Below, one piece after another: positions 26,084 through 37,354 of a stretch of DNA of 48,234 bases. Each line of letters begins with the position of its first letter. Position 1 is the first letter of the stretch. A program made the position numbers and the translations under genes. The stretch covers positions 1 through 48,234 of the forward strand of contig NZ_JAENHN010000011.1 in assembly GCF_016595795.1 (NCBI RefSeq), in the 5' to 3' direction. Below the pieces are notes generated by a model, which saw nothing but the letters and a program-made list of their open reading frames with translations, had not been told where the DNA came from and ran no database searches. This DNA comes from Clostridium yunnanense (GTDB taxonomy: Bacteria > Bacillota > Clostridia > Clostridiales > Clostridiaceae).

Positions 26084-26165
26084 TGAAACTTACCTATAAA
26101 CACTTTAAAAATCTTCACAAATTCAGTATAATATTAAAGAATTGAATAATTGGAGGAATAAAATA

Positions 26166-27494
26166 GTGAGTAACGTAATGGATAAATATTATATAGAAAC
26201 ATGGGGCTGTCAGATGAACGAAGAAGATTCTGAGAAGCTTTCAGGTATGCTAAAAAGAATTGGATATGAACGTACTGAGGAAAAAAATGATGCATCAATA
26301 ATAATCTTTAATACTTGCTGTGTTAGAGAAAATGCGGAAAATAAAGTTTTTGGAAACTTAGGTGCTCTTAAGGCTCTAAAAGCAAAGAAACCAGAACTTA
26401 TAATTGCTATTTGCGGATGTATGATGCAACAAAAAGATATGGCAGATACAGTTCTTAGTAAGTTCCCTTATGTAGATATCATATTTGGAACACATAATGC
26501 TTATAAGTTCCCTGAATATTTAAATACAGTAAAGCAACAAGGGGTTCAAGTAAAAGAAATTGTTAATAAAGAAGAGCAAATAGTAGAAGGTATTCCAATA
26601 GATAGAAAGAGCGATATAAAAGCTTTTGTTACAATAATGTATGGATGTAATAACTTCTGTACTTACTGTGTAGTACCATATGTAAGAGGACGTGAAAGAA
26701 GCAGAAAGCCAGAGGATATTGAAAAAGAAATAAAAGAACTAGTTGCAGCAGGTTATAAAGAAATAACTCTACTAGGTCAAAATGTAAATTCTTACGGTAA
26801 CGGCTTAGAAGAAGAGCTTAGTTTTGCTGGTCTTTTAAGAAGAATAAATGAAATAGATGGACTTGAAAGAGTAAGATTTATGACTTCACATCCAAAGGAT
26901 CTTACTGAAGATGTTATAATGGCGATAAAGGAATGTGATAAGCTTTGTGAGCAAATACATCTTCCTGTTCAAAGTGGATCTTCTAGAGTTCTTAAAGAAA
27001 TGAATAGAAGTTATACTAAAGAACAGTATATAGAATTAGTTAAAAAGATAAAGAAAGAAATACCAGATGTTGCTATTTCTACAGATATAATTATTGGTTT
27101 CCCAGGAGAAACAGAGGAAGACTTTAATGATACACTAGATTTAGTAAAAGAAGTAGAATATGATTCAGCCTTCACTTTTATATATTCTAGAAGAAAGTAT
27201 ACTCCAGCTGACAGAATGGAAAACCAAATATCAGATGAAGTAAAACATGCTAGATTTAATAAGTTAGTAGATGCAGTAAATGAAATTATTGCAAAGAAGA
27301 ACTCTACTTATGAAGGGAAAACTGTTGAAGTTCTAGTTGAAGGAACAAGTAAAAATGATGAAAACAGACTTATGGGAAGAACTAGAAATGGTAAACTTGT
27401 TAATTTTGACGGTTGCAAGGAAAGCGTAGGAAAGCTTGTAAATGTTAAAATAACAAAAGCACAATCATTCTCTCTTGTAGGTGAAGAAGTATAA
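26166..27494 (+). CDS. miaB: tRNA-2-methylthio-N6-dimethylallyladenosine synthase
   Basis: About 442 aa radical-SAM methylthiotransferase that adds the 2-methylthio group to i6A37 in tRNAs. Domain order: UPF0004 N-terminal cluster site ([36 protein letters not shown]), radical SAM ([22 protein letters not shown], with the CxxxCxxC triad) and a C-terminal TRAM domain ending [12 protein letters not shown]. The start is GTG at 26166, nine bases after GGAGG. The earlier TTG at 26142 has no site. It begins a cluster with mutS, mutL and miaA, so MiaB and MiaA act on the same adenosine. Confidence 0.96.
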   Translation: MSNVMDKYYIETWGCQMNEEDSEKLSGMLKRIGYERTEEKNDASIIIFNTCCVRENAENKVFGNLGALKALKAKKPELIIAICGCMMQQKDMADTVLSKFPYVDIIFGTHNAYKFPEYLNTVKQQGVQVKEIVNKEEQIVEGIPIDRKSDIKAFVTIMYGCNNFCTYCVVPYVRGRERSRKPEDIEKEIKELVAAGYKEITLLGQNVNSYGNGLEEELSFAGLLRRINEIDGLERVRFMTSHPKDLTEDVIMAIKECDKLCEQIHLPVQSGSSRVLKEMNRSYTKEQYIELVKKIKKEIPDVAISTDIIIGFPGETEEDFNDTLDLVKEVEYDSAFTFIYSRRKYTPADRMENQISDEVKHARFNKLVDAVNEIIAKKNSTYEGKTVEVLVEGTSKNDENRLMGRTRNGKLVNFDGCKESVGKLVNVKITKAQSFSLVGEEV

Positions 27495-27517
27495 AGCTCT
27501 TATTATAAGAGCTTTTT
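27493..27517 (+). terminator. Hairpin between miaB and mutS
   Basis: AAAGCTCTT (27493-27501) and AAGAGCTTT (27507-27515) followed by TT and C. It sits between two genes of one cluster, so it may be a partial terminator or an RNA-processing stem that lowers expression of mutS. Confidence 0.6.
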
Positions 27518-27535
27518 CGTTTAAGGAGGTTTACT

Positions 27536-30235
27536 ATGGGATTAACGCCAATGATGCAGCAATACATGGAGATAAAAGAAAATTATAAGGATTGCATTCT
27601 GTTTTTCAGATTAGGGGATTTCTATGAGATGTTCTTTGAAGATGCAGAAGTTGCAGCAAAAGAATTAGAGCTTGTTCTTACAGGTAGGGACTGCGGACTC
27701 GAAAGTAGAGCTCCTATGTGTGGGATACCATATCATGCTTCAAATTCATATATTGGAAGACTTATAGCTAAAGGCTTTAAGGTAGCTATATGTGAGCAAG
27801 TTGAAGATGCGGCACTAGCCAAAGGTTTAGTTAAAAGAGATGTTATAAAAATAATTACACCAGGTACATATAGTGATTCCAATTACATAGATGAGTCTAA
27901 GAACAATTATATAATGTGTATATTTGTGAATGCATCAAAAAACACTGTAGGACTAAGTACAACCGACATATCTACTGGTGATTTTTTAACCACAAGCTTT
28001 CAATATAATGAAAATATTATTTTAGATGAGATATCAAAATTCTCTCCTAAGGAGATAATATTAAATATATTAGAAGATGCAAGTTTAATTTCTGCTATAA
28101 CAGATAGTTGTAACGCTTTAATCACAAGAAAGCCTGCAAACTACTTTGAAGAAGATGCGAATGATTTATTATATTCTCAATTTGGTGATGAAAAGAAAAA
28201 ACTAGATCCATTCTCTTTATATAGTTCTATAGGTTTAATTAAATATGTTATTGATGCTCAGAAGATGTCTTTGAGTAACTTGAATAGAATTGATACCTAC
28301 TCAATAGTAGATTTTATGACTATAGATACTAATTCAAGAAGAAATCTAGAACTTACAGAAAACATTAGAGAGAAAACAAAAAAAGGTTCTCTTTTATGGG
28401 TACTAGATAAAACCTCTACAGCCATGGGCAGTAGAGAAATCAGAAGGTGGATAGACCAGCCTCTAATAGTAAAATCATTAATTGAAGATAGACTAAGTGG
28501 GGTAGAGGAATTACATAATAACTTATATCTAATGGAACAGCTAAAAGAAACACTAAAGGATATATACGATATAGAGAGAATCACCGGTAAGATAGCTAAC
28601 TTTAATGTAAATGCTAAGGATATGATATCCTTAAAGGTATCACTTCAAAAGATACCAAATTTAAAGCAATTACTAAAAGACTGTAACTCATCTATGCTTT
28701 CGAAATTCTATAACAGTATAGATGAATTAGAAGATGTCAGCGAGCTACTTGATATTTCAATTGCTGATGAACCTTCTCTTTCTGTAAAGGAAGGAAATAT
28801 AATAAAAAGTGGTTATTCTATAGAAGTAGATGAGCTAAGACAAGCAAAAATACATGGTAGAGAGTGGATTGCAGCTTTAGAAAATCAAGAGAGAGATTTT
28901 ACTGGTATTAGATCTCTAAAGGTCGGCTATAACAAAGTCTTTGGATATTATATAGAAATATCTAGGGCAAATTATTCATCTATTCCCGAAGGAAGATATA
29001 TAAGAAAACAAACCTTAGCAAATGCTGAAAGATTTGTTACTCAAGAGCTTAAAGAAATGGAAGAAAAGATTCTTGGAGCTGAAGAAAAGCTAACAAGTTT
29101 AGAATATAGCATCTTTGTTGAGATAAGAGATAAAATTGAAGCAGAAATAGATAGAATGAAACATACTGCAAAAATAATCGCAGAGCTTGATTGTTTATGT
29201 TCATTAGCTAATGTGGCTATTAACAATAATTACGTAAAGCCACTCATAAACGAAGAAGATGTGATCGATATTAAAGATGGAAGACATCCAGTTGTAGAAC
29301 AGGTGATTTCTAAAGGTGAATTTATATCTAATAACACAAAACTAGATGTTAATGATGAGCAGCTACTGATTATAACTGGACCTAATATGGCAGGTAAATC
29401 TACCTACATGAGGCAGGTAGCCTTAATTACCTTAATGGCACAAATAGGTTCTTTTGTTCCAGCGTCTTTCGCTAACATATCTGTATGTGATAAGATCTTT
29501 ACAAGAATTGGAGCATCGGATGACTTAGCTGGTGGAAAGAGTACTTTTATGGTAGAGATGTGGGAGGTTGCAAATATCCTAAATAACGCTACTAGAAAAA
29601 GCTTGGTGCTACTCGATGAAGTAGGAAGAGGTACTAGTACTTATGATGGTTTAAGCATAGCTTGGTCAGTAATAGAGTATATGACAAAAGATGATAGTTT
29701 AAAATGCAAAACATTATTTGCTACTCATTATCATGAACTTACTAGATTAGAAAAAGATATTAAGGGTGTTAAGAATTTTTCGGTTGCAGTTAAGGAAGTA
29801 AATAATACAATAATATTCCTTAGAAAGATAGTTGAAGGCGGTGCAGACCAATCCTACGGTATTGAGGTTGCAAAGCTTGCAGGATTACCAATTAAGGTTA
29901 TAGATAGAGCTAAAGAGATATTGTCTTCCCTTGAAGATAATAAAATTCATGACAAACTTGACGGGGTAGCTACAAGTAATAATACTCATAAGAGTGAGGC
30001 GTTAGAAGTAGCTGTAGATACAATTAAAGAGACTTCTGACCTACCTCTTAAACCTGGTAAAAGTAAAAAACAAAAAGAAGATTTCTATGAACCACAAATG
30101 CAGCTGAACTTTACAGACATAGAAAAAGAAACTTTGTTAAAATCAATAGCTTCAATGGATATTATGTCTATGACACCACTAGAAACAATGAATAAATTGT
30201 ACGATTTGGTGAAAAGAGCTAAGGAGCTATTATAG
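27536..30235 (+). CDS. mutS: DNA mismatch repair protein MutS
   Basis: 899 aa. The N-terminal mismatch-binding motif [11 protein letters not shown] (Phe-X-Glu) is present. The C-terminal ABC-type ATPase carries [19 protein letters not shown] (Walker A), [23 protein letters not shown] (Walker B) and FATHYHELT. MutS recognises mismatches and recruits MutL, the next gene. AAGGAGGT precedes the ATG. The C-terminal tail holds a QMQLNF-type beta-clamp binding motif near residue 860, which fits the family. Confidence 0.97.
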   Translation: MGLTPMMQQYMEIKENYKDCILFFRLGDFYEMFFEDAEVAAKELELVLTGRDCGLESRAPMCGIPYHASNSYIGRLIAKGFKVAICEQVEDAALAKGLVKRDVIKIITPGTYSDSNYIDESKNNYIMCIFVNASKNTVGLSTTDISTGDFLTTSFQYNENIILDEISKFSPKEIILNILEDASLISAITDSCNALITRKPANYFEEDANDLLYSQFGDEKKKLDPFSLYSSIGLIKYVIDAQKMSLSNLNRIDTYSIVDFMTIDTNSRRNLELTENIREKTKKGSLLWVLDKTSTAMGSREIRRWIDQPLIVKSLIEDRLSGVEELHNNLYLMEQLKETLKDIYDIERITGKIANFNVNAKDMISLKVSLQKIPNLKQLLKDCNSSMLSKFYNSIDELEDVSELLDISIADEPSLSVKEGNIIKSGYSIEVDELRQAKIHGREWIAALENQERDFTGIRSLKVGYNKVFGYYIEISRANYSSIPEGRYIRKQTLANAERFVTQELKEMEEKILGAEEKLTSLEYSIFVEIRDKIEAEIDRMKHTAKIIAELDCLCSLANVAINNNYVKPLINEEDVIDIKDGRHPVVEQVISKGEFISNNTKLDVNDEQLLIITGPNMAGKSTYMRQVALITLMAQIGSFVPASFANISVCDKIFTRIGASDDLAGGKSTFMVEMWEVANILNNATRKSLVLLDEVGRGTSTYDGLSIAWSVIEYMTKDDSLKCKTLFATHYHELTRLEKDIKGVKNFSVAVKEVNNTIIFLRKIVEGGADQSYGIEVAKLAGLPIKVIDRAKEILSSLEDNKIHDKLDGVATSNNTHKSEALEVAVDTIKETSDLPLKPGKSKKQKEDFYEPQMQLNFTDIEKETLLKSIASMDIMSMTPLETMNKLYDLVKRAKELL

Positions 30236-30246
30236 GTGGTGATAAT

Positions 30247-32175
30247 TTGAAAAGAATTAATCTACTAGATACTAGTACTTCAAATAAAATAGCTGCTGGA
30301 GAAGTTGTCGAAAGGCCTTCTTCAGTGGTTAAAGAGTTAATAGAGAATAGTATAGATGCTAAAGCTAATAAGATAGTCTTGGAGATAGAAAACGGCGGAG
30401 AAACGCTTATAAAGGTTACTGATGATGGCGCTGGAATACACCCAGATGATATTGAGAAGGCATTTTTGCCTCATGCTACTAGCAAAATACAAACCATTGA
30501 GGATGTTTATAATATAAATACTTTGGGCTTTAGAGGAGAAGCGCTTCCAAGTATTGCGTCTATATCACATATAAGCATAAAATCAAAGAGTACAGAGTTT
30601 GATACCGGTAGAATGCTTCAAATTGATGGTGGAAAAACCGTTATAAATGAAGAGGTAAGTATGCCTAACGGAACTCAAATAGAAGTAAAAGATTTGTTTT
30701 TCAACGTTCCTGCCAGAAAAAAGTTTTTAAAATCTCAATCTAGAGAAGCTGCTTTGATAAATGAGATAATTAGCAGAATAGCAATAGCTAATCCTGATAT
30801 AGCTATTGAATATCATAACAATGGAAAAAAGATATTTAATACATATGGAAATGGCAATATGTTAGATGCTATCAGAACAATATTTGGCAAGAATATAGTT
30901 GATAACCTTATATACTTTGAAGGTCATACAGATACTTCTTCTGCTTATGGTTACATTGGTAAAGAAGAAATAAGCAGGGGTTCTCGTAATAACCAAATCC
31001 TTTTTGTAAATAAGCGTTATGTAAAAAATAGATTAGCTACTGTAGCAGTTGAAAATGCTTTTAAATCTTTCAGTACAGTAAATAAGTTTCCGTTTTTTAT
31101 TTTACTTATTGATATTTACCCTGAGCTTATAGATGTTAATATTCATCCGCAAAAAGCTGAAATAAAATTTAAGGATGATAGAAGTATATATAAGATTGCT
31201 TTCGACAGTGTTCATAAAGCATTAAAAGATGATGTTTTTGAGTCTTTTAAATTGCCTGAAGAGCAAGTTCAGGAGGAAAAGGTGGAAAATATTCCGCTGG
31301 ATATAGATTTTCATAATTTTGATAAAGTTTATCATCCATATGAAAAGCCTCAAAATGACTATATAATTAAAGAAAATGAAGAGAAATCAACTTATGAAGA
31401 TAAACAACAAGTTGTAGATTTACCAGTTGATCTGAAGCCAATTTCTTTTAATAAGGAAGATGTAACAGATGATAACAAAAATTCTGAGGGTGCTAATAGC
31501 TATCCAGAAGTAAATCAATCTTATATTGAAAGTGTTGAAACTGATAGTTCAGTTAAAAAAACTTATAACTCTGTAGAAGAAAAGAGTAATGCTAAAATAC
31601 CTAACCTTAGAATAATAGGTCAGTTTAATAAAACCTATATAATAGGTGAGTATGACGATACTATGTACCTGATTGATCAACATGCAGCACATGAAAAAAT
31701 ACTTTTCGAAAAGTATTTAAAAGATATTGAAGCCTCCCATATACAGGTGCAAAGCTTACTGGTACCTTGCGTAATAAATTTAATTATGGACGACTATGAG
31801 ATCATTTTAGAGAATAAATCAATATTTGAAAAAGCAGGTTTTCTTATCGAAGATTTTGGGGATAATAGTATATTGTTAAAGGAAGTTCCTTACTTCTTGG
31901 ATAAACTGAACCCTAAAAGTCTGCTTCTAGATATTATTGATAATTTAAAAAATCTTGGTTCTGGTAAAACTACTGAAGTTAAGTACAACAGAATTGCCAC
32001 AATGGCCTGTAAAGCTGCTGTGAAGGCACATGATTTATTAAGTACTGAAGAGATGTATGAACTACTAAATACCCTTAGATTCATAGATGATCCGTTTCAT
32101 TGCCCTCATGGAAGGCCGACAATAATTAAATTAACGCTTAATGAATTAGAAAAGAAATTTAGAAGAATACAATAA
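30247..32175 (+). CDS. mutL: DNA mismatch repair protein MutL with endonuclease domain
   Basis: 642 aa. The GHKL ATPase motifs are complete: [47 protein letters not shown]. The C-terminal part has the endonuclease motif [12 protein letters not shown], plus [10 protein letters not shown] and CPHGRP, so this MutL nicks DNA, as expected for a species without MutH. A poorly conserved linker lies at about 335-450. The start is TTG at 30247 behind TAGGTGGTGA; the stop of mutS is 11 bp upstream. Confidence 0.97.
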   Translation: MKRINLLDTSTSNKIAAGEVVERPSSVVKELIENSIDAKANKIVLEIENGGETLIKVTDDGAGIHPDDIEKAFLPHATSKIQTIEDVYNINTLGFRGEALPSIASISHISIKSKSTEFDTGRMLQIDGGKTVINEEVSMPNGTQIEVKDLFFNVPARKKFLKSQSREAALINEIISRIAIANPDIAIEYHNNGKKIFNTYGNGNMLDAIRTIFGKNIVDNLIYFEGHTDTSSAYGYIGKEEISRGSRNNQILFVNKRYVKNRLATVAVENAFKSFSTVNKFPFFILLIDIYPELIDVNIHPQKAEIKFKDDRSIYKIAFDSVHKALKDDVFESFKLPEEQVQEEKVENIPLDIDFHNFDKVYHPYEKPQNDYIIKENEEKSTYEDKQQVVDLPVDLKPISFNKEDVTDDNKNSEGANSYPEVNQSYIESVETDSSVKKTYNSVEEKSNAKIPNLRIIGQFNKTYIIGEYDDTMYLIDQHAAHEKILFEKYLKDIEASHIQVQSLLVPCVINLIMDDYEIILENKSIFEKAGFLIEDFGDNSILLKEVPYFLDKLNPKSLLLDIIDNLKNLGSGKTTEVKYNRIATMACKAAVKAHDLLSTEEMYELLNTLRFIDDPFHCPHGRPTIIKLTLNELEKKFRRIQ

Positions 32176-32186
32176 AGGATAGACTT

Positions 32187-33116
32187 ATGGAAAAAAAGAA
32201 ATTATTAGTGCTTGGAGGACCTACTGCAGTTGGAAAAACTGATATATCTATAAAATTAGCAAAAGAGCTAAATGGCGAGATAATATCTGCTGATTCAATG
32301 CAAATATATAGATATATGGATATAGGTTCTGCAAAAGTTACGGAAGCTGAGATGGATGGGGTCAAACATTATATGATTGATGTAGTTCATCCAAAAGAAG
32401 AATTTAGTGTTTCAGATTTTAAGGCTCTAGCAAAAAACTACATTGAAGATATATACAGCCGAGGGAAATTGCCTATAATTGCTGGTGGTACTGGTTTATA
32501 TATAGATTCAATAATCTGTAATTTAAGCTTTACTGAAAGTAAAAAAGATGAGGAATATAGAGCTTATCTAGAAACTTTGGCTGACGAACATGGTAACCAA
32601 TATGTTCATGAGATGCTTAAAGCTATTGATATGGAAAGCTATGAAAGTATCCATTTCAATAATAGAAAAAGAGTTATAAGAGCTCTTGAGGTATACAAAA
32701 CTACAGGAAAAAAGTTTAGTGAGTATAAAGAAAAAGAATCGATTTACCAATGTGATTATGATCTTTCTTACTATATTTTGACCATGGATAGAGAGAAGCT
32801 TTATAATCGCATCAACAAAAGAGTAGATATTATGTTTGAAAATGGACTAATTGATGAAGTAAAGATGCTAATGGATATGGATCTTACTCCAGAGATGCAA
32901 TCGATGAAGGGTATAGGTTATAAGGAGATTTTATACTATCTACAAGATAAAATAACATTAGAAAAAGCTATTGAGATGATAAAACAAGGTAGTAGAAACT
33001 ATGCCAAGAGGCAGCTTACATGGTTTAGAAAAGATCCTAGAGTTGTTTATTTAGATAAGGATAGATTGTCTGAGGATGAAATAATAAGCAAAATAGTTGA
33101 TGACATAAATATTTAA
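32187..33116 (+). CDS. miaA: tRNA dimethylallyltransferase
   Basis: 309 aa. It adds the dimethylallyl group from DMAPP to A37 of tRNAs reading codons that begin with U. The P-loop [45 protein letters not shown] and [20 protein letters not shown] are diagnostic. AAAGGATAG precedes the ATG. It depends on DMAPP made by IspH of this window, and MiaB uses its product. Confidence 0.97.
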   Translation: MEKKKLLVLGGPTAVGKTDISIKLAKELNGEIISADSMQIYRYMDIGSAKVTEAEMDGVKHYMIDVVHPKEEFSVSDFKALAKNYIEDIYSRGKLPIIAGGTGLYIDSIICNLSFTESKKDEEYRAYLETLADEHGNQYVHEMLKAIDMESYESIHFNNRKRVIRALEVYKTTGKKFSEYKEKESIYQCDYDLSYYILTMDREKLYNRINKRVDIMFENGLIDEVKMLMDMDLTPEMQSMKGIGYKEILYYLQDKITLEKAIEMIKQGSRNYAKRQLTWFRKDPRVVYLDKDRLSEDEIISKIVDDINI

Positions 33117-33164
33117 TAGCATTATAATAATATATAAGATTAAGAAAATTTGGAGGTTACGGTT

Positions 33165-33410
33165 ATGAACAAGTCAACAAATAATTTACAGGACATTTTC
33201 CTAAATGGTGCAAGAAAGAATAAGATTTTAGTTATAATACATTTAGTTAACGGATTCCAATTGAAAGGTTTTGTAAAGGGTTTTGATAGCTTTACTGTTG
33301 TTCTAGATTCAGATGGAAAACAGATGCTAGTTTATAAACATGCGATAACTACAGTAACCCCAGCAAAGCCAATACTATTTAATACACCACAAGTTGATGA
33401 GAATTTATAA
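33165..33410 (+). CDS. hfq: RNA chaperone Hfq
   Basis: 81 aa. Sm1 ([41 protein letters not shown]) and Sm2 ([14 protein letters not shown]) motifs are intact, giving a hexameric RNA chaperone. The start is the ATG at 33165, five bases after the GGAGGTTAC site; a longer frame from 33150 has none. Order miaA-hfq is the classic one. Confidence 0.97.
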   Translation: MNKSTNNLQDIFLNGARKNKILVIIHLVNGFQLKGFVKGFDSFTVVLDSDGKQMLVYKHAITTVTPAKPILFNTPQVDENL

Positions 33411-33420
33411 GTATTAGCAT

Positions 33421-33447
33421 AGGCAAACAAATTGTTTGCCTAATTTT
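33421..33447 (+). terminator. Terminator after hfq
   Basis: AGGCAAACA (33421-33429) pairs with TGTTTGCCT (33433-33441), followed by AATTTTTAT. Confidence 0.8.
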
Positions 33448-33502
33448 TATTTATGTGTTAACATAAATTTTATTGTGTTAGGATAAATTTGGAGGTTTAT
33501 AC

Positions 33503-34783
33503 ATGTTTGATATTACAAAAGATTTTTTAAGAAAAAGCTACAATATTAGCGAAAATACCTTTGCTCTTTATGAAAAGGCTATTGAAGATGTACAAGAGCA
33601 ATTTGATATGTATGATAAAATAAGAGAATTTAATCAATTAAAAGTACTTAACGCACTTCAAGAAGAGCGAATAAGCGACACACATTTTACTAATTCATCT
33701 GGTTATGGATATGGTGATGTAGGTAGAGACGCTTTAGATAAGGTTTATGCAAGAATATTTAATACAGAAAGTGCTTTAGTTAGACCACATTTTGTAAATG
33801 GAACTCACGCCATTGGAGCTGCTTTATTCGGCAATCTTAGACCTAATGACACTCTATTTACTGTAAGTGGTAAGCCGTATGATACTTTACATAATATTAT
33901 TGGAATAAGCGGAAATGAAAACATAGGTTCTTTAAAAGAGTATGGTGTTAATTATAAACAAGCAGATTTGACTTCAAAAGGGAAATTTGATTTTGCCTTA
34001 ATAGAAAAAGAGTTAAAAGAAGATAAAAGCATAAAAGTCGTACATATGCAAAGAAGCACTGGTTATGGCTGGAGAAATTCTTTTTCTGTAGCAGAACTAG
34101 GAGAAGCTATAAAGCTTGTTAAATCAATTAGAGAAGATGTTATAGTGTTTGTGGACAACTGCTATGGAGAGTTTATAGATACTATTGAACCAACAGATGT
34201 TGGAGCTGATTTAATAGCTGGTTCCCTAATAAAGAATATAGGTGGAGGAATAGCACCTACTGGTGGATATATAGCAGGGAAGAGTGCCTATGTAGAGCAA
34301 GCAGCATTCAGATTAACTATACCTGGAATAGGAGGAGAGTGTGGTTCTACTTTTGGAGTGATGAGACAATTGTTCCAAGGTTTATTTCTTGCACCTCATG
34401 TAGCTATTGAGGCTGTAAAAGGAGCTGTATTCTGTGCTAGAATCATGGAACTTGCAGGTTTTGAAGTTTTACCAAAGTTTAATGAAAAGAGAAGCGATAT
34501 AATCCAGGCTATAAAATTCAATAATCCCGAGAAGTTAATTAATTTCTGTAAGGGAATCCAAAAAGGATCACCTGTAGACTCTTTTGTTGAATGCGAACCG
34601 TGGGATATGCCAGGATATAACGATCAAGTTATAATGGCTGCAGGAGCATTTATACAAGGCTCATCAATTGAATTATCCGCGGACGCTCCAATTAGAGAAC
34701 CTTACATTGCATATTTGCAAGGTGGTTTAACTTTTGATCATGCGAAAATAGGTATATTAATTGCTTTATCTAATATAGGATAA
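33503..34783 (+). CDS. Methionine gamma-lyase family PLP enzyme (aluminium resistance protein type, YnbB-like)
   Basis: 426 aa. HFTNSSGYGYGDVGRDALDKVYARIF, ALVRPHFVNGTHAIGAALFG, VSGKPYDTLHNIIG, VVHMQRSTGYGWR, FVDNCYGEF and the candidate PLP-lysine segment ADLIAGSLIKNIGGGIAPTGGYIAG mark pfam06838. The exact reaction is unsettled; members are annotated as methionine gamma-lyase-like or aluminium resistance. A gene of this family downstream of hfq is common in Firmicutes. GGAGGTTTATAC precedes the ATG. Confidence 0.92.
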   Translation: MFDITKDFLRKSYNISENTFALYEKAIEDVQEQFDMYDKIREFNQLKVLNALQEERISDTHFTNSSGYGYGDVGRDALDKVYARIFNTESALVRPHFVNGTHAIGAALFGNLRPNDTLFTVSGKPYDTLHNIIGISGNENIGSLKEYGVNYKQADLTSKGKFDFALIEKELKEDKSIKVVHMQRSTGYGWRNSFSVAELGEAIKLVKSIREDVIVFVDNCYGEFIDTIEPTDVGADLIAGSLIKNIGGGIAPTGGYIAGKSAYVEQAAFRLTIPGIGGECGSTFGVMRQLFQGLFLAPHVAIEAVKGAVFCARIMELAGFEVLPKFNEKRSDIIQAIKFNNPEKLINFCKGIQKGSPVDSFVECEPWDMPGYNDQVIMAAGAFIQGSSIELSADAPIREPYIAYLQGGLTFDHAKIGILIALSNIG

Positions 34784-34785
34784 TA

Positions 34786-34815
34786 AAAAAAGAACGGTTT
34801 AAACCGTTCTTTTTT
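34786..34815. terminator. 30-nt perfect palindromic terminator
   Basis: AAAAAAGAACGGTTT (34786-34800) is immediately followed by its complement (34801-34815), giving a strong bidirectional terminator 3 bp after the YnbB-like stop. Confidence 0.85.
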
Positions 34816-34892
34816 ACTATTTACGAAACTATAAAATTTTCAAACTAGCTAAACCTAGCTATTTAAATGGTTTTAGAAGTTTTGTATGTAAA

Positions 34893-35495
34893 TTAATATG
34901 ATCTGAATAACCCAACTAAACGTCCTAAGATAGCGCAGTCATCAACTATTATTGGATCCATCGTCTTGTTTTCGGGTTGTAATCTTATATGGCCATTTTC
35001 TTTGAAGAATCTTTTTATAGTTGCTTCTGTCTCTATCAAAGCGACAACTATTTCCCCATTGTTAGCGTGACTAGATTGCTCTATTATAGCAAGATCACCA
35101 TCTTCAATACCAACATCCACCATGCTACTACCGCTTACTCTTAAAGCAAATAATTCATTATCATGTTTGATGTAGTCTATAGGCATAGGAAAAACATCTT
35201 CTACATTTTCAGTTGCTAGTATTGGTTCACCTGCAGTTACCTTACCAACTATAGGAATATGTATCATTTCTTTTCTAGGAGTAGATAACTCAGCTATTTC
35301 TAAAGCTCTTGGTTTAGTAGGATCTCTCTTTATTAAACCCTTTTTTTCCAATCTCTTAAGATGACCATGAACAGTTGATGTTGACTTTAATGAAACAGCT
35401 TCACAAATTTCTCTTACTGAAGGTGGGTATCCTTTGTTTTCAGTATAATTTTTCAGGAATTCATATATCTCATTTTGTTTAGTATTTTCAAGCAT
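34893..35495 (-). CDS. lexA: LexA repressor
   Basis: 200 aa. The winged-helix N-terminus ([32 protein letters not shown]) is followed by a self-cleavage domain: cleavage bond A88-G89 in VTAGEP, catalytic S124 in GSSMVDVG and K161 in TEATIKRF. RecA filaments trigger cleavage and derepress the SOS regulon. The promoter TTGATT-17 bp-TATAAT with an overlapping SOS box lies upstream, so LexA controls its own synthesis. GAGGTGTAAGTT precedes the ATG on the minus strand. Confidence 0.97.
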   Translation of the reverse strand: MLENTKQNEIYEFLKNYTENKGYPPSVREICEAVSLKSTSTVHGHLKRLEKKGLIKRDPTKPRALEIAELSTPRKEMIHIPIVGKVTAGEPILATENVEDVFPMPIDYIKHDNELFALRVSGSSMVDVGIEDGDLAIIEQSSHANNGEIVVALIETEATIKRFFKENGHIRLQPENKTMDPIIVDDCAILGRLVGLFRSY

Positions 35496-35524
35496 AACTT
35501 ACACCTCTCAATCTAATTAACTTG

Positions 35525-35563
35525 ATTATATCACAGATGGTAGTAGTAATCAAACGAACGTTC
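35525..35563 (-). promoter_or_regulatory. lexA: lexA promoter with SOS box
   Basis: On the minus strand TTGATT (35553-35548), 17 bp, then TATAAT (35530-35525). The plus-strand segment CAAACGAACGTTC (35551-35563) fits the Gram-positive box CGAAC-RNRY-GTTC with one mismatch, and overlaps the -35. This is the expected layout for autorepression. Confidence 0.85.
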
Positions 35564-35624
35564 TCTATTTATTGATATTATTGCTAAGATTTGATATAAT
35601 TACTGGGTATATTAATATATAATA

Positions 35625-35653
35625 TTGACAACGCACGCAAAGTAGAATAGTAT
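35625..35653 (+). promoter_or_regulatory. Possible promoter for the acidic CxxC protein
   Basis: TTGACA (35625-35630), 17 bp, then TAGTAT (35648-35653), a weak -10. It would give a leader of about 230 nt before the next gene at 35891, in which I see no obvious structure. The remainder of 35654-35890 is AT-rich and empty. Confidence 0.4.
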
Positions 35654-35890
35654 ACTTTAGTAGAACTATAACTTTGTGTTTTATTTTATTGAGTTAAGAT
35701 TGTAAAAAATAGATAATTGAGGATTGTTATAAATTAATAGTTAAAAATAGAGCGGAAATACTTTCAGAAAAAACTATTAAATTTCCTATATATAAATGAA
35801 TAAGTTAATTTGTACAGTCAATAATCTATGTAAGCAATATCTTATGCAATGTAAACTTAATATTATAATCTTTAGGATAGGAGAGAAGAA

Positions 35891-36274
35891 ATGAATACAA
35901 ACGGTAATCTAGCAGATGAGTTATGTGATATTTTCCCTAACAAGGTATGTGATAACTGCGGAAAATGCCTTGAAAACGAAGGGGTAGACCTAAAAGCTAT
36001 TAAGATTGAAGATATAGCTAGAAACGTCGATGAAAATGATTTTGTTGAAGAAGAATTGATAGAGTTAGATGAAGATGATTATGATGATTTAGACCTAGAC
36101 GGCGTTGATGTTGAGAGTGAAGAAGTAATCTATGAAGATGAAGAATACGAAGACGCTTGGGATCATATAGAATACATAGATGACTTGCAAGATATATTAG
36201 ATGATGAGGTTAGTATACAAAAACTAACTGAAGAAGTTTATCCTGGTCTTATTAAAATTAAAAGAAGAGAGTAG
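35891..36274 (+). CDS. Acidic protein with N-terminal Cys cluster, function unknown
   Basis: 127 aa. A CDNCGKCLE motif (plus Cys12 and Cys20 nearby) suggests zinc or iron-sulfur binding. Residues about 46-100 are extremely acidic (EEELIELDEDDYDDLDLDG, EDEEYEDAWDH). The C-terminus ends basic (IKIKRRE). AGGAGAG precedes the ATG. It sits between divergent lexA and a convergent recombinase gene. I do not recognise a named family; it may be a nucleic-acid mimic or a protein-interaction factor, but this is guesswork. Confidence 0.75.
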   Translation: MNTNGNLADELCDIFPNKVCDNCGKCLENEGVDLKAIKIEDIARNVDENDFVEEELIELDEDDYDDLDLDGVDVESEEVIYEDEEYEDAWDHIEYIDDLQDILDDEVSIQKLTEEVYPGLIKIKRRE

Positions 36275-36275
36275 A

Positions 36276-36298
36276 AGAGCGTTCATTTTGAACGCTCT
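36276..36298. terminator. Bidirectional terminator between convergent genes
   Basis: AGAGCGTTCA (36276-36285) and TGAACGCTCT (36289-36298), perfect 10 bp around TTT. It overlaps the stop codon of the minus-strand recombinase. Confidence 0.8.
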
Positions 36299-37298
36299 AT
36301 TTATATTTGTTTATTTTTGAAAGTGGGTTTGAATTTACAGCTTCTCTTAAGCCTTCGTCATCAATGTGAGTATATATCTGAGTAGTTGAAACGCTTTCGT
36401 GACCTAGTATCTGTTGAAGGCTTCTTATGTCAACATTGCCGTACTTATACATTAGGGTAGCGGCAGTGTGCCTCAGCTTATGAGGAGTGTATTTGTCTTG
36501 TGTTAATCCGCTATTTGTAATATGTTTTTTTACAAGGATTTCAACGGTTCTTTTATCAATTTTTTTATTTCTAGAAGAAAGAAATAAGAACTTTTTGTTT
36601 TCTGCATCGCATTTAGAAGAATCTCTTGCAGCGATATATTTTTGGATAGAATCTAGAGAAGCTTCATTTAAATACACAGTTCTTTCTTTATTACCTTTAC
36701 CTATTATAGTGAGAGTGTCGTTTTTTATTTTATCAACTTGAATATTGCACAATTCAGATAATCTTAATCCGCAATTTAAAAATAATGTTAAAATGCAGTA
36801 ATCCCTTAAGTAGTTTTTATTTTTCTGATCTAAGGAATTAAGTAAATTAATGCTTTGATCTAATGTAAGGTATACTGGATGTCTTTTACTTATCTTAGGT
36901 GTTTCGAGTTCTACAGTAGGGTCCTCAGTAAGAATTTTTGCCTTTGTAGAGATAAATTTAAAATAAGATTTTAATGCAGCAACCTTTCTAGCTCTAGCGT
37001 AAGTTCCATTGATTCTTTGTTTTTCTACAAAACTCATAAAGGCGTATAGATCAGTAAGTTTTATAGTTCTTAAGAAGTTTTCATCTATATCCGTTAAAGG
37101 AATTTCATTAAAATCAATTTCTGGATTACATAATCCTTTATATAATTTTATAAATCTAAAAAACACTGTTAAATCGAATTTATATCCAGCAATAGTTTTT
37201 TCTGATTTACCTTTTATTGTTTCTAAGTAATTTAAAAAATCTATAACTGAATTTGGTAAGTTATTATATGCTTGAATTGCTTTTATATCATATTTCAT
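36297..37298 (-). CDS. XerC/D-like tyrosine recombinase
   Basis: 333 aa. The N-terminal SAM-like core-binding domain is at about 15-130. The catalytic domain has the active-site Arg in LNCGLRLSEL, the Lys in IGKGNKERTVYL, HKLRH (box II), LGHESVSTTQIYTHI with the nucleophilic Tyr. All expected residues are visible. Chromosome dimer resolution or integration are the normal roles. There is GGAGATTTTTT before the ATG on the minus strand. An extended -10 promoter and a 12-6-12 palindrome lie 57-96 bp upstream. Whether it is the chromosomal XerC/CodV or an extra recombinase cannot be decided here. Confidence 0.9.
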   Translation of the reverse strand: MKYDIKAIQAYNNLPNSVIDFLNYLETIKGKSEKTIAGYKFDLTVFFRFIKLYKGLCNPEIDFNEIPLTDIDENFLRTIKLTDLYAFMSFVEKQRINGTYARARKVAALKSYFKFISTKAKILTEDPTVELETPKISKRHPVYLTLDQSINLLNSLDQKNKNYLRDYCILTLFLNCGLRLSELCNIQVDKIKNDTLTIIGKGNKERTVYLNEASLDSIQKYIAARDSSKCDAENKKFLFLSSRNKKIDKRTVEILVKKHITNSGLTQDKYTPHKLRHTAATLMYKYGNVDIRSLQQILGHESVSTTQIYTHIDDEGLREAVNSNPLSKINKYK

Positions 37299-37354
37299 TA
37301 AAAAATCTCCTTAATCATATGTGATTATTAAATTATACCATATTTCCCTTTGAA

